From assembly GCA_030544215.1 (NCBI GenBank), contig JARZZO010000002.1, positions 83,179,150 to 83,243,149 of the forward strand: DNA of 64,000 nt. Reading direction: 5' to 3'. The stretch is from Zantedeschia hybrid cultivar (lineage: Eukaryota > Streptophyta > Magnoliopsida > Alismatales > Araceae). The position numbers and the translations under genes are program-made. Under the pieces are notes generated by a model. The model had not been told where the DNA came from. It ran no database searches and saw nothing but the letters and a program-made list of their open reading frames with translations. This document shows positions 46,529 through 58,058 of this stretch, piece by piece; the stretch's first letter is position 1, and each line of letters opens with the position of its first letter.

Positions 46529-49500
46529 TCAAAAACGAAAATAAGGAACGCCTGATTTGTCCATAGCCAATTCTCCTCTGACAGGAGGAGGAAGAGCAGC
46601 ATATGACAAAAAAGTACGTGAGGTATAAGAAGAACAGGAGAAGTTTGCCAATGCATCTGCAGCCTTGTTACATTTCTCTGACCACATGTTGGAATTGAAT
46701 AAGCATAGAGTTCTTCAGAGAGCATAATTGATCCCACCAAGGATGAAGAATCCAAGGAATCTTCTGGCCATCAGAGTGAAGAAGCATAATTAAGACCTGA
46801 CAATCAGACTCTATAATAAGAGAAGAGATCCCCATCTGAAGACACATCTGTATTCCAATAAGCATAGCCCTGATCTCTGAAATAAGACTGCATGTGATAC
46901 CAAAAAAGCCACAGCAAGCAGAAATAAAGGATCCTTTATCATCTCTGAGAATAGCAGCACCTGCAGATATACCTGGATTACCTTTACAACAACCATCTGT
47001 GTTAAGTTTAACATGAAATCTGGGGGGAGGAATCCAGCAAACAAGGGTAGGGGGTGCAGGAGAAAAGATATCAGTCAAACCCAAAGCCTGCAAAGATGCT
47101 CTCTCAGCATAGGAAGAAGCCCTCTTAGGATGAAACAAAGAAGCAATCTCAGTGATAAGAATAATAGCTTGCCTCAAAATATGCTCTTTGCTACAAATAG
47201 AATTGTCAAACCTGGCAGTGCACCTAGCTTTCCAGAGCGTCCAAGCAATAATAGAAGGGGTGATACCCATGCAGAAGCCATAGAGAGAAGTATTGGAAGC
47301 CTTGGAAGTGAATGCTGAAAACATATAATGAAAAGAAGTCCCTTGAGCATGAACCTGGAAAATGTGCTTGAAGAAGCTCCAACAATGTCTGGCAATATCA
47401 CCCAAAGCAAGAATATGGTTCATAGTTTCACGATGTGGAGATCTACAGCAATAACACTTGGAAACCAAAGAAATCCCATATCTCTGAATAACTGAGTCAA
47501 AGGGCAATCTGTTAATAAGAGCTCTGTAAATAAAAAGGGAGATCTTTTTAGGTAAGAGTGTGTGCCAAATCCATTTGGTGATAGGAAGCTGAGGCCCAGT
47601 ATGTCTGACAGTGTTCCAGGCAGATTTAGTAGTAAAATAACCATGAGTATCAGGCTGCCAAATAGGTTTATCAGGGCCATTAGTATGAGATAAGCAAATA
47701 GCAATATCATTGATAACATGTAGAATATCCCTAGGAAGCATATGTAGAAAATCATGTCTGCTAGCCAAAAAATCCTGGACAAACCAATTATGAGTATGAA
47801 CAACAGAAAGCCATTGATCAGAAGATATGAACTCCCTGAGAGGTCCATGACCAGTCCAGTTATCATTCCAAAAAGAAAGCCTACCAGTTCCAACTTTCCA
47901 GCAAGTATGGTCCAAGACCCAGTGTCTATGACCAAGAACCATTCTCCAGTGGGGAGAACCAGTCAAGGGGCAAAAGGATAGATGCTGATCCTGCAGATAG
48001 GTGCAATGGATATAATCACTCCAAACTCCCTTATGGGAATAAATCTTCCAACAAAGTTTCACTTTCAAAGCAGTACTCAAATCAAAGAGAGATCTGATTC
48101 CAATCCCTCCTTCATCAATAGGTCTAGCCATGTGTTTCCAAGCAATCCAGTGCTTTCTCTGAACAACAGTGGAATAACCCCAAAAGAAGGCAGCAAATGC
48201 TTTTTCCATGGCATGCAAAATGCTCTTAGGGGGAGAGAGGACAGCAAGAATGTGTATAGGAATAGATGATAAGACATGCTTTATCAGAATTAATCTACCC
48301 CCAGGAGATAAGAGCTTAGTTTTCCAATTAGTAAGTTTGTTTCTCACCTTGTCAAGTAGTGGCTGAAAAAAGATAGCTTTAGCAATACCTTTGTAAAGAG
48401 GAGCCCCCAAATAGATAATCGGAAAAGCCTTATTGGGCATCTGAGTAGCAGCAGCAATTTGATTGATTCTTTGAGTGATAGTGCGAGGGGCCACATAAAA
48501 AGAGCTTTTGTCTTTATTGACCTGCTGACCAGAACATCTCTCATAGATATTAATAAAAGCAAAAAGCCTGCGAAGAGAAGCCTGAGATCCGTTAGTAAAA
48601 ATAACCGTGTCATCAGCAAAGAGTAAGTGAGAGATAATAGGCCCAGCTCTGAATGTGGAGAAAGGAGTAATCAAGCCTCTGGTGAATAGGTTATGAAGAC
48701 CCCTGCTGAAAGCTTCTTCTGCCAAGATAAACAAACTGGGGGCCAAAGGATCACCTTGCCTAAGACCTCTGGAAGAATTAAAATAGCCGCCAAGCTGACC
48801 ATTGAAAACAACTGAGAACCAGCAGTGAGTAAATAGATTCTTAATCAAATTAATCCAAGCTTGAGAGAAGCCAAATTTGTATAGAACATCAAATAAATAG
48901 CTCCATTCCAGACGATCATAGGCCTTCATCATGTCAAGTTTAAGAACAACATTGTGACCAATAGTTCTTTTAGAAATATTATGCACCATCTCCTGAGCCA
49001 AACATATATTATCACTGATGTCCCTTCCTTTAACAAATGCACCTTGGAAGGGAGAGATAAGCCTAGGCAGAATAACAGAGAGCCTCTTGCAAACAATCAG
49101 AGAAATGATCTTATAATTAAAATTGCACAGACTGATGGGCCTGAAATCCTTAAGAGTGGTAGGATTGTCACACTTAGGAATAAGAACCAAATGAGTAGAA
49201 GTAAAGGCCTTAGGCAAAGAGCCACCCTTGAAGAATTCAATAACAGCAGCAAATATATCATCAGCAATAATATCCCAGCAATGAGTGAAGAAATCACCTG
49301 AAAATCCGTCGGGACCTGGAGCACTATCAGCACAAAGAGAGAAGACGGAATCTTTCACTTCCTCCAAAGAAGGGATAGCCAACAAAGCAGCATTATCTTG
49401 ATCATTAACAATGCTAGGAATGTATTGAAGAAGACCACTACTATCCATAGAAGGGGGCTGGGAGGTGAACAGTTCCTTATAATAATCAATAGCCATAGAG

Positions 49501-50669
49501 AGAAGAGCATTCTGATCAGTAACCTGATTGCCATTATCATCCGAAAGAGAGTGAATAAAGTTCCTTCTGCGTCTCTCAGAAACGATGGAATGAAAGAAAG
49601 CAGTATTTTGGTCTCCTTCCTTGAGCCACCTGAAATGAGATTTTTGTCTCCAGAAAATTTCCTGTCTGAGTAATAATTCATCAAGTTTTCTCTTGGCAAC
49701 AACTAGATCATTCAAAGTATCAGCAGAGGGCGAAGAGTCAGCAATGTTTTGCAGATTAGCAACATCATTCTCAGCTTTTAAGACAGCATCAAAAATATTC
49801 CCGAATATATTCTTGTTCCAGAGCTTAAGAGTAGCCCTCAATCTTTTCAATTTGGCACTGAACTTATAAAGTGGAGAAGCATGCAAGGGTCTGCTCCAGC
49901 AATCCTTAACGACTTGAGTAAAGCTCTGATGTCTGGTCCAAACTTTTAGGAACTTAAAGTGAGCATGATGAATAGAGTTCGAAGAATCATAAGTGACAAG
50001 CAGGGGATTGTGATCTGAACAATTATGATGCAGATGATTTATAGAAGTAGAAAATTTAGCAAACCAATGAGTGTTGGCCAAACCTCTGTCCAATCTAGCT
50101 TTAATACAACCAATCCCTTGTTGTCCATTGCGCCAAGTGAAGTTAGGACCACTGAAGCCAAGATCAGCAATGCCACAGTCCTGCACAAAAGAGTGGAATG
50201 CGTGGACTGAAGCTGAAAGAGGAGCATTCCCACCAAGTTTCTCATGAGAAGACATAACAGAATTAAAGTCACCAATCACCATCTATGGGACAACAACTGA
50301 GGATGCGAAAGAGGCAATATCGTCCCAAGTACTAATTCTGTCCTGAAGGTGACAGCTAGCATAGACAAAAGTAATAGTATGCTCAACAACACCCTTCACT
50401 TTGACAGTGATATAATTATCATGAATATGCAGAACATCAATATCCATAGAATCATGCCAAAAAATCCATATCTTGCCATGGTCCATATTAGAAGCAGCAA
50501 ACTTAGAGAGACCAAGACGCAGAGAAATGCGCTGCATGGAAGAATAATGTATCATAGGCTCAAGAATGGCAGCCATCTTAATCTTGTGTGATTTGCACAG
50601 AGAAATTAATCGACGAAGAGAGGTAGAGCTCCCAACACCCCTAATATTCCAAACCAATGTATTAACCAT
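46529..50669 (-). pseudogene. Copy E ORF2, one nonsense and one frameshift
   Basis: Differs from the intact copy C pattern by TGG to TAG at 50285-50283 (the Trp of VVVPWMVIGDFNS, just before the endonuclease Asp) and by one inserted base at about 46672 in the last RNase H segment (VVRECNKAAD). All other domains are open, including FADDTVIF and TDGCCKGNPG. Very recent inactivation. Confidence 0.93.
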
Positions 50670-53600
50670 TAATGTTTAGATTTCTTTTTCTGAGCACGGG
50701 TGAGCCTGGTGCTCTTTTGTTGGGCCGAAGTTAAAGTACTAGAAGTATCATGTATGCCATCATCACAAGTAGTCTGAGATTCATCAGTGGTAGAGAATGA
50801 TTGCCTAAATTTATGTATCTCAAGTAATTGTTTAGCATCATCGCTGTGTTTGGGACTATCCAAATTTAAAGCCTCAATACTAGGTATATGGGCCACACCA
50901 TGAGAAGCAGATTGGATTAAATGATGGCAATTCTGTTCAATAGGGAGGTAATCGGAAGGTATCACCTGAGTATCGACTCTTAAAGACGTTTGGACATCTG
51001 TGATCGGCAAAGAAGCAGCAGCATCCTCCAAGTGACCCTGATCAACTGAGTCAACATCAACCAGAACCATGGAATTAATAGTCTGCAAATCTCTAGTATT
51101 GAGAACACTATATGGGCTGGGAATGATGGAGTCCTCTGAATTGAGCTTAAATGGGAGTTTAGAGACAGATATCACCTGATTATCGACGCTATAAGATGAT
51201 AAAACTTCCATGCCTGCAGCATCAATGTTGTCTTGGGTAGGTTTCAGTTGGTTCAAATTGTCCGGTGCTCGATCCCCCACAGTGACGAGAACATAATTAG
51301 AATCTAGGCCAGAGATAAGTGTGTTAACATGATTATCAGTTAAGTGACTGTTGCTCACCAGGGACTCCTGGTGCTGGGGGTGTGGAGCAGCATGGTGATG
51401 CACATGGTCAGGATGCCCCCCAGCACTAGTAGCCTGTTCAAGAGTATCAAGCTTGGTGATTGCATCAGTTGCTTGCTCTGTGATTGGGACTTCAACAGTT
51501 GAGTCCAATGATTGCTGGTGCTGTGCATTTGTAGTAGGCAGCCTCTGTAAAGTAGGAGTATGTTTCCCAGCAGCAATAGTCTGATCGTCTGCATTCAGGA
51601 CGTCTGTGAGACAGGCAGCAATTGAGGTTGGGGCTTGCTGGCGATTAAGACTTAAGGACTCAGAATCTGAGCGTGGCCCATTAAGGGAGGAGGTGACAGA
51701 CTGCTTCACAGGCGAGTGGGCCTGGTCCTTGGGCTGAGATGGAACAGCAGAAACGCTAGATGAAAGTTGCAAGTCCACAGCCGAATAGGGGGACTTATGT
51801 CGAACACCTGGCAGGCATGCGTGCAGGGCATCATGTTGGGGCTGATCAACAGCAGCTTGGGCTGGGGCTTTCTGGCAATTGGGGCTTGAGACCTCAAGTT
51901 CTGGGCTCGGCCCATTAAGAGAGGTAATAACAAATTGCTGCACAGGCACGAGGGCCTGGTCCCTGGACCTCTGTCGAACACCTGGCGAGCATGACTGTTG
52001 AGCAGTATTGTGAAGCTGATCAAGGTCGGTAGGAGCTTTGAACGGCATGGGCATCTGAGCGGCAGTATGCATGGAGTCAGGATCGGCATCATCAGCAAGG
52101 GAGGTCTCCATGGCCGTATGGGGAGCAGCATCCATAAGCTGGCAGTTAAGATAAACAGAGGCACTGGGAATGGGTCCAGCAAGGATATCATTACACGTAG
52201 CATTAGTATGATTTAAGAACTCATCTGTAAGGGATGCTTGGCCAGCTGGGGTGGGCGGGCCAGCAGCACTAAGCGACACCTGTACCGTCTCCAAGGCATG
52301 CACACCATGAGGGTCTTCAATACTCAGAGTGGAAGCCGGCGCCTGGCAACGTTCGCTGGCACGAGGTCCCTTCACCATATTAGAATCCGCCAAAGAGGAA
52401 GGCACTGTCGCTGTCAAGATTTGCATGGGCGCAACCTGGGGAGGCGCAGGTATTTTAATGCACGTGGATGTTGGGCACGACAGCGCATCACCAGCAACAT
52501 GGGCATCCTTGGCCGTGGTAATAAAAGGAGCAACAGGGGCATCGGGAAGAACAGTCTGCGTACTGGGGGCATTAACGGATGAATGGGGACATCTGTTATC
52601 AGCCGGTTCAACAACAGAATCCTCGATCTCCCCGGCCTCCGGGCAGGACTGGAGGGCTTCAAAGGCATTAGAGGTATGGGTAGTCGTTTGAACAAGGTTC
52701 TTAGAAACCCATATGTGAGAGTTCTTTCCGTTGATAGGAGGAGCCTTATGGGTCGTCTCGGTTTGCTTCGTCGACAGAGGATGCAGGCCAGGTCTCTTAG
52801 CATGGGCAGTATTCTCCGATGCCATCAGGGTTTTAGATCCCCCAAGCTGTGGGCCTGAAGAAGACGGATCACCATCAGGTTTCTTCTTGGAGGAGCGCCT
52901 GCAGTTCAGCGCAGTATGTCCCAGGAGCCTGCAGGCAGAACAGTAAGCAGGGAGAGGAGGATATAGAACATCTTGGAAATATCCGATAGCCCCCATGCCG
53001 ATCCAGATGCGGGGTGGCCGAGGCTTAAGCACATCCAACTCGACATAGGCCCGGGCAGAGGAAGCATTGGTGATCTGGGATGTGCGTAAGGCGACCTGAA
53101 GAACGTGGCCGATGTTGCCCGCTATTGAGCAAACGCAAACTTCATGAAATAGGTGGGGTTTCAGGGACGGGAAATCAACCCAAACAGGAATTATTGGAGG
53201 TTCCGTCCCACAGTCGAACTCGGGCGTCCACTTGAGGAAACGGAAAAGATGACCTTTGATGTAGAGTTGGCCTCGGAGAAGGATGCGCAGGTAATCGTCC
53301 TCGAGGGTGCAGCGGATTAACAAGTGGCGGTTGTCCAGGGCACTAAGGACGAATTCTTGCTGAAGTCCGAGTCTTTGTGAGAGGAGAGACTTGATCTCAG
53401 GAAACGGCGGCCTACCGGAAGGAGTCTTAGCGACTAACGCAAAGCGGAAGGGGACCAAAGCTGTAGCAATCTCTTCAGCGGAGAAGAAGACAGCAGGTTC
53501 GCCAAGATCCGTGAAGGCCGGGGCATGAACACGGAGGTCCACAGAGGGAAAAATTTTGTTTTCCCTGAGGATCTGGGCGAAGGTCTTCGACCCCGCATGA

Positions 53601-53819
53601 GCAGACCATCCACGATCCGGTGCAGAGGGCGGGTTGGAATCGCGCAGCGTGGACTTCCCCAGGGGGTCGCGCATGGGTGGGGGAGTATCCATGGCACAGG
53701 CCGGTGCTTCCAGGCGCTGAGCAGAGGACTGGGCGAGCGGGGGCTTCTGCAGCGAAGGAAGGAGTGGGAGAGGGCCTTGCAGCGAGGTGGGGGGACTCCC
53801 GCCCCTCGGGACCGGCCAT
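50669..53819 (-). pseudogene. Copy E ORF1, 2-nt deletion near the start
   Basis: The family start MAGPEG at 53819 loses register because GGGGGG is reduced to GGGG within the first codons. The rest is open from an internal Met at 53692 (1007 codons). It has the DUF4283-like domain (EPAVFFSAEEIATAL to RIWIGMGAIGYFQDV), CCHC knuckle CSACRLLGHTALNC, and tail repeats DQALVPVQQF and DQAHSPVKQS, two units instead of copy C's three. The N-terminal half is clearly more diverged from copy C than ORF2 is. Use of the downstream Met is conceivable. Confidence 0.85.
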
Positions 53820-53910
53820 GGCCGGCGGCGGCCAAACCGAAAACCCCGGAGCTTCTCTCTCTAGAACTCTAGAGAGAGAGGGGCGGCGGCCGAATGGTTT
53901 TTTGTTTTGG

Positions 53911-53927
53911 TTTAGGGTTTAGGGTTT

Positions 53928-53930
<3 letters not shown>
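53911..53930 (+). repeat. Telomeric repeat tract 6 (between copies E and F)
   Basis: TTTAGGG, TTTAGGG and TTTAGG, followed by about 53 T residues. Confidence 0.9.
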
Positions 53931-53987
<57 letters not shown>

Positions 53988-54513
53988 CCCAGAACTTATC
54001 TAGGACCCTGGGCAGGCCCTTGGAATTTTATTAAATGAATCAAATAAACATACAAGGGGGGGACATACCACCTTACCCCTGGGAGATACAGCAAATAAGA
54101 AAGCAAAAAGGAACCCCCCAGGTACATAAACCAATCAAAAACGGAAATAAGGAACGCCTGATTTGTCCATAGCCAATTCTCCTCTGACAGGAGGAGGAAG
54201 AGCAGCATATGACAAAAAAGTGCGAGACGTATAAAAAGAACAGGAGAAGTTTGCCAATGCATCTGCAGCCTTGTTACATTCTCTGACCACATGTTGGAAT
54301 TGAATAAGCATAGAGTTCTTCAGAGAGCATAATTGATCCCACCAAGGATGAAGAATCCAAGGAATCTTCTGGCCATCAGAGTGAAGAAGCATAATTAAGA
54401 CCTGACAATCAGACTCTATAATAAGAGAAGAGATCCCCTTCTGAAGACACATCTGTATTCCAATAAGCATAGCCCTGATCTCTGAAATAAGACTGCATGT
54501 GATACCAAAAAAG
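53931..54513 (-). mobile_element. LINE copy F, severely 5'-truncated (about 0.53 kb plus poly(A))
   Basis: Consists only of poly(T) to 53983, the 3' UTR and the last ~125 codons of ORF2's RNase H, from ITCSLISEIRAML to DKSGVPYFRF (54513-54135). It is nearly identical to copies C-E. The 5' break at 54513 joins TTTAGGG directly. It is the shortest copy and a clear case of abortive reverse transcription. Confidence 0.95.
54135..54513 (-). pseudogene. Copy F RNase H C-terminal fragment
   Basis: Open from the truncation point to the family stop. It contains SEIRAM, ESDCQVL and ECNKAADALANF but lacks the first catalytic Asp (DGCC) and everything upstream. Confidence 0.9.
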
Positions 54514-54672
54514 TTTAGGGTTTTAGGGTTTAGGGTTTAGGGTTTAGGGTTTAGGTTTTAGGGTTTAGGGTTTAGGTTTTAGGGTTTAGGGTTTAGGGTT
54601 TAGGGTTTAGGGTTTAGGGTTCGGGGTTTAGGGTTTAGGGTTTTAGGGGTTTAGGGTTTTAGGGGTTTAGGG
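54514..54672 (+). repeat. Telomeric repeat tract 7 (between copies F and G), the longest
   Basis: About 159 bp of TTTAGGG with variants TTTTAGGG, TTTAGG, TTCGGGG and TTTAGGGG. Joined to 26 T residues. Confidence 0.95.
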
Positions 54673-54760
54673 TTTTTTTTTTTTTTTTTTTTTTTTTTAA
54701 CCCAGGAATTTAACTAGGACCCTGGGCCGGCCCTTGGGATTTTATTTCATCAAAAAACTG

Positions 54761-55018
54761 GAGATACAAGGGGGGGACATACCACCTAACCCCTGAGAGA
54801 GTACATCAATAAACCCAAAATCCCCTTGAAGAAACCCCTCAAGTCCTAAGGAGGGGAAGATCACTTTTATCCGAAGTGATTTCCCCTGAGATACAAGGGG
54901 GGGACGTGCCACCTTACCCCTGAGAGAGTACATCAATAAACCCAGAATCTCCCTGAAAAAGAACCCCTCAAAGCCTTAGGTGGGGAAGACCACTTTTATC
55001 AGAAGTGATTTCCCCTTT
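54761..55018 (-). repeat. Tandemly duplicated 3' end block in copy G
   Basis: Two units, 54761-54887 and 54888-55018. Each runs from GAGATACAAGGGGGGG to AAGTGATTTCCCCT, covering the 3' UTR and the last codons of ORF2. Copy H has the same duplication at about 63319-63572; copy A has a single unit. Confidence 0.9.
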
Positions 55019-58000
55019 TACAATAGAAGGCAAAGCAGAAGAATCTAAAAAGACTTTATCAAATTGCTGGTCGCAGGAGAAATTAGCCAGAGCATCAGCA
55101 GCTTTATTGGCTTCTCTAACAGCATGGCAAAAGTGAAGATCCATAGCTTCCCTGAGAGAACAAAACTCAAACCACCAAGGAAAAAGAATCCAAGGGATAG
55201 TGGGATTAGAGGAAGTCATCAGAGTGATCAGAGAGAGGCAATCAGATTCAACAATAAGACAAGTAAAACCTCGTTGGAGACACGTCTGTAGGCCAGTGAG
55301 AATCGCCCTAAGTTCCGAAATGATGCTATGAGTGTGACCAAAGTAGGCACAAGATGCCATGATGAGCTGACCTTTATCGTTTCTGAGAATAGCTGAGCCA
55401 GCGGAATTACCAGGATTACCTCTACAACAACCATCAGTGTTAAGTTTGAGTTTACCTGTAGGAGGATGCATCCATCTTACCAGTACCGGTAACTTGGGAG
55501 AAAAGCTATCCACAACACCCAATGCTTGCAATACCACTCTATGCGCAGAGGAACAAGGGGACTTTGGGGAGTACATGGCAGCAAGCTCTCTTATAAGGTG
55601 GAGGCTTTGATGCAGAATGTTTTCCTTACGGGAGTGGGTACCATCATACTTGGCTGAACACTTGGCTTTCATTATTGATAATGATCAGTCTACCACCAGG
55701 CGAAAGGAGATTAGATTTCCAGGAAGCTAGTCTATTTCTCACCTTGTCCAAGAGGGGATGGAAGTATATTGCCTTAGCTGCACCTTTGAAGAGAGGAGCA
55801 CCCAAATAAGTGATAGGGAAAGCCCTGTGAGGAATAGAAACTCTAGCAGCTACCTGATTGATTCTCCAAGTAGGAGTATATCCCGCAATGTAGAAAGAAC
55901 TCTTGCTTGTGTTGATCTTTTGACCTGAGCATCTCTCATAAATGGTCAGAAAAGCCATGAGTCTGCGTAGAGATCCTTGAGAGTCATTAGTGAAGATAAT
56001 AGTATCATCAGCAAATAAGAGATGTGAAATAATAGGCCCCTCAGTGAAAGTAGAGTAAGGGGTAATAATGCCTCTGTGACACAGCTGCTGAAGGCCTCTG
56101 CTGAATGCCTCTTCAGCAAGAATGAAGAGACTGGGTGCCAAAGGGTCTCCCTGTCGAAGACCACGAGAGGAGGTAAAGAAGCCACCAACATTACCGTTGA
56201 GGATGACATAAAACCAGCAGTTGGTGAATAATTCTCTGATAAGGTTAATCCACATGGGGGAGAAGCCAAATTTATGCAGCACATCAAATAAGTAAGACCA
56301 TTCCAATCTGTCGTATGCTTTCATCATGTCGAGTTTGAGAATGATGTTATGTCCTCTGACCTTCTTAGAGATGCTATGGGTAAGCTCCTGAGCAAGGCAG
56401 ATGTTGTCAGCCATATCTCTGCCTTTAACAAAGGCTCCCTGAAGAGGTGAAACAAGAGTAGGTAACACAAGAGAAAGCCTCTTACAAATGATGAGAGAGA
56501 TAATCTTGTAAATAAAATTACACAAGCTAATAGGCCTAAAATCCATCAGGGTGTTGGGAGAATCTCCTTTGGGGATTAAGACAAGGTGCGTGGAAGTGTA
56601 AGCTTTAGGCAAGGTGCCACCATTAAAAAATTCGACCACTGCATCATAAATATCAGAAGAAATAATATCCCAGCAAAAGGTAAAGAAGTCACCAGAGAAT
56701 CCATCGGGTCCAAGAGCGCTGTCGGGATTTAAAGAGAATACAGAATCTTTGATCTCTTCAAGGGTTGGTGTAGCCATGAGAGCATGATTATCTGCATCAG
56801 AAACAATTGAGGGGATGTATTGCAGAAGACCACTGTTATTCACGGTAGGGGGCTCAGAAGTAAACAGATTTTGATAATATGAGATAGCCATGGAAAGTAA
56901 AGTGTCTTGATCAGATATCTCATCGCCTTGATCATTAACCAGAGAGTGAATGAAGTTATTCCTCCGTCTTTCATTAACTATAGAGTGGAAGAAAGCTGTG
57001 TTTTGATCGCCTTCTTTAAGCCATTTGAGATGAGATTTTTGCCTCCAATAGATTTCTTGGCGTAGAAGAAGCTCATCAAGATCCTTCTTGGCTGTGGTAA
57101 GAGCATCACAGGATTGGTTAGAAGGATTATTGTCAGCAATGATTTGCAATGCGTTTACCTTCTCTTCAGCCTGTATAACATTCTGGAAAATATTACCAAA
57201 GACATTTCTATTCCACGTCTTAAGAGAGGCTCTCAACCATTTCAATTTAGTACTAAGTTTGAATAATGGGGAAGCATGAAGAGGTTGAGACCAACAAGAT
57301 TTCACCAGATGAAGAAAGCTATTGTGCCTAGTCCACATTTTAAGAAATTTAAAGTGAGATTTCCTAAGAGTGTCAGCATCATGAAAAGAAATCAATAAAG
57401 GACTGTGATCAGAATTAATGTGATGCAGGTGAGTAATAGAAGTATTAAAAGAAGAAAACCAAGCAGGGTTAGCTAACCCTCTATCCAGCCTAGCTTTGAT
57501 GCAGCCAGGACCAAGTTGACCATTCCTCCAAGTGTAGGAAGGACCATTGAAGCCGAGGTCCATCATGTTACAATCCTGAGAGAAAGAGTGAAAAGCATCC
57601 ACAGCAATTTGTGAGGGGGCATTACCACCAAGTTTTTCATGAGAGTAGAAGACAGAGTTGAAGTCCCCCACAATCATCCAAGGGTCGGGGACAGCCAAGG
57701 AGGTAATGGTATCCCAAATGTGCATTCTATCCTTTAAGTGACAGCTAGCATAAAGAAAAGTGATATAATGAATAGTGCTGCCAGCAACTTTAACAGTAAT
57801 AAAGTTCTCATGGATAGTGATAACATCGACTGAGATGGAAGCATGCCAGAAGAGCCAAACTTTACCCAAAGGATTACCACTAGATACATAATGAGAGAGG
57901 CCAGTTTTGAGGGATAAGGCAACCATGGAAGTGTTCTGCACCATGGGCTCCAGAATGGCGGCAATCTGCACCTTGTTAGTCCTACAAAGAGAAGTAAATC

Positions 58001-58058
58001 TGCGTTTGGAGGGAGAGTTACCAACGCCCCTAATATTCCACACAAGGATCTCAACCGT
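54968..58058 (-). pseudogene. Copy G ORF2, internally deleted and without ATG
   Basis: The family ATG reads ACG (TAACG). The frame then continues VEILVWNIRGVGN through endonuclease and RT (FADDTIIF) to GGRLIII at about 55680. There about 1.05 kb, judged against copy A, is missing, and the sequence resumes out of frame at RNase H (KCSAKYDGTHSRKEN). The deletion removes the RT thumb and zinc-binding regions. RNase H (NTDGCCRGNPGNSAGSAIL) is open to the stop at 54968. The conserved SAPGPDG reads SALGPDG. Confidence 0.92.

Larger units (their letters stand above)
46359..53896 (-). mobile_element. LINE copy E, full-length but mutated
   Basis: Poly(T) 46359-46378, then ORF2, ORF1 and a 5' UTR hairpin. 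The 5' end GGCCGAATGG (plus strand) is the same as that of copy G, so it is likely the true transcription start. A 14-nt T/G-rich filler separates it from the next telomeric units. Confidence 0.93.

Noticed and set aside
41229..54672. The TTTAGGG tracts as an actual chromosome end
   Set aside because: Each tract is short (about 20-160 bp) and followed by more LINE DNA, so they are interstitial now; the terminal stage is inferred only.
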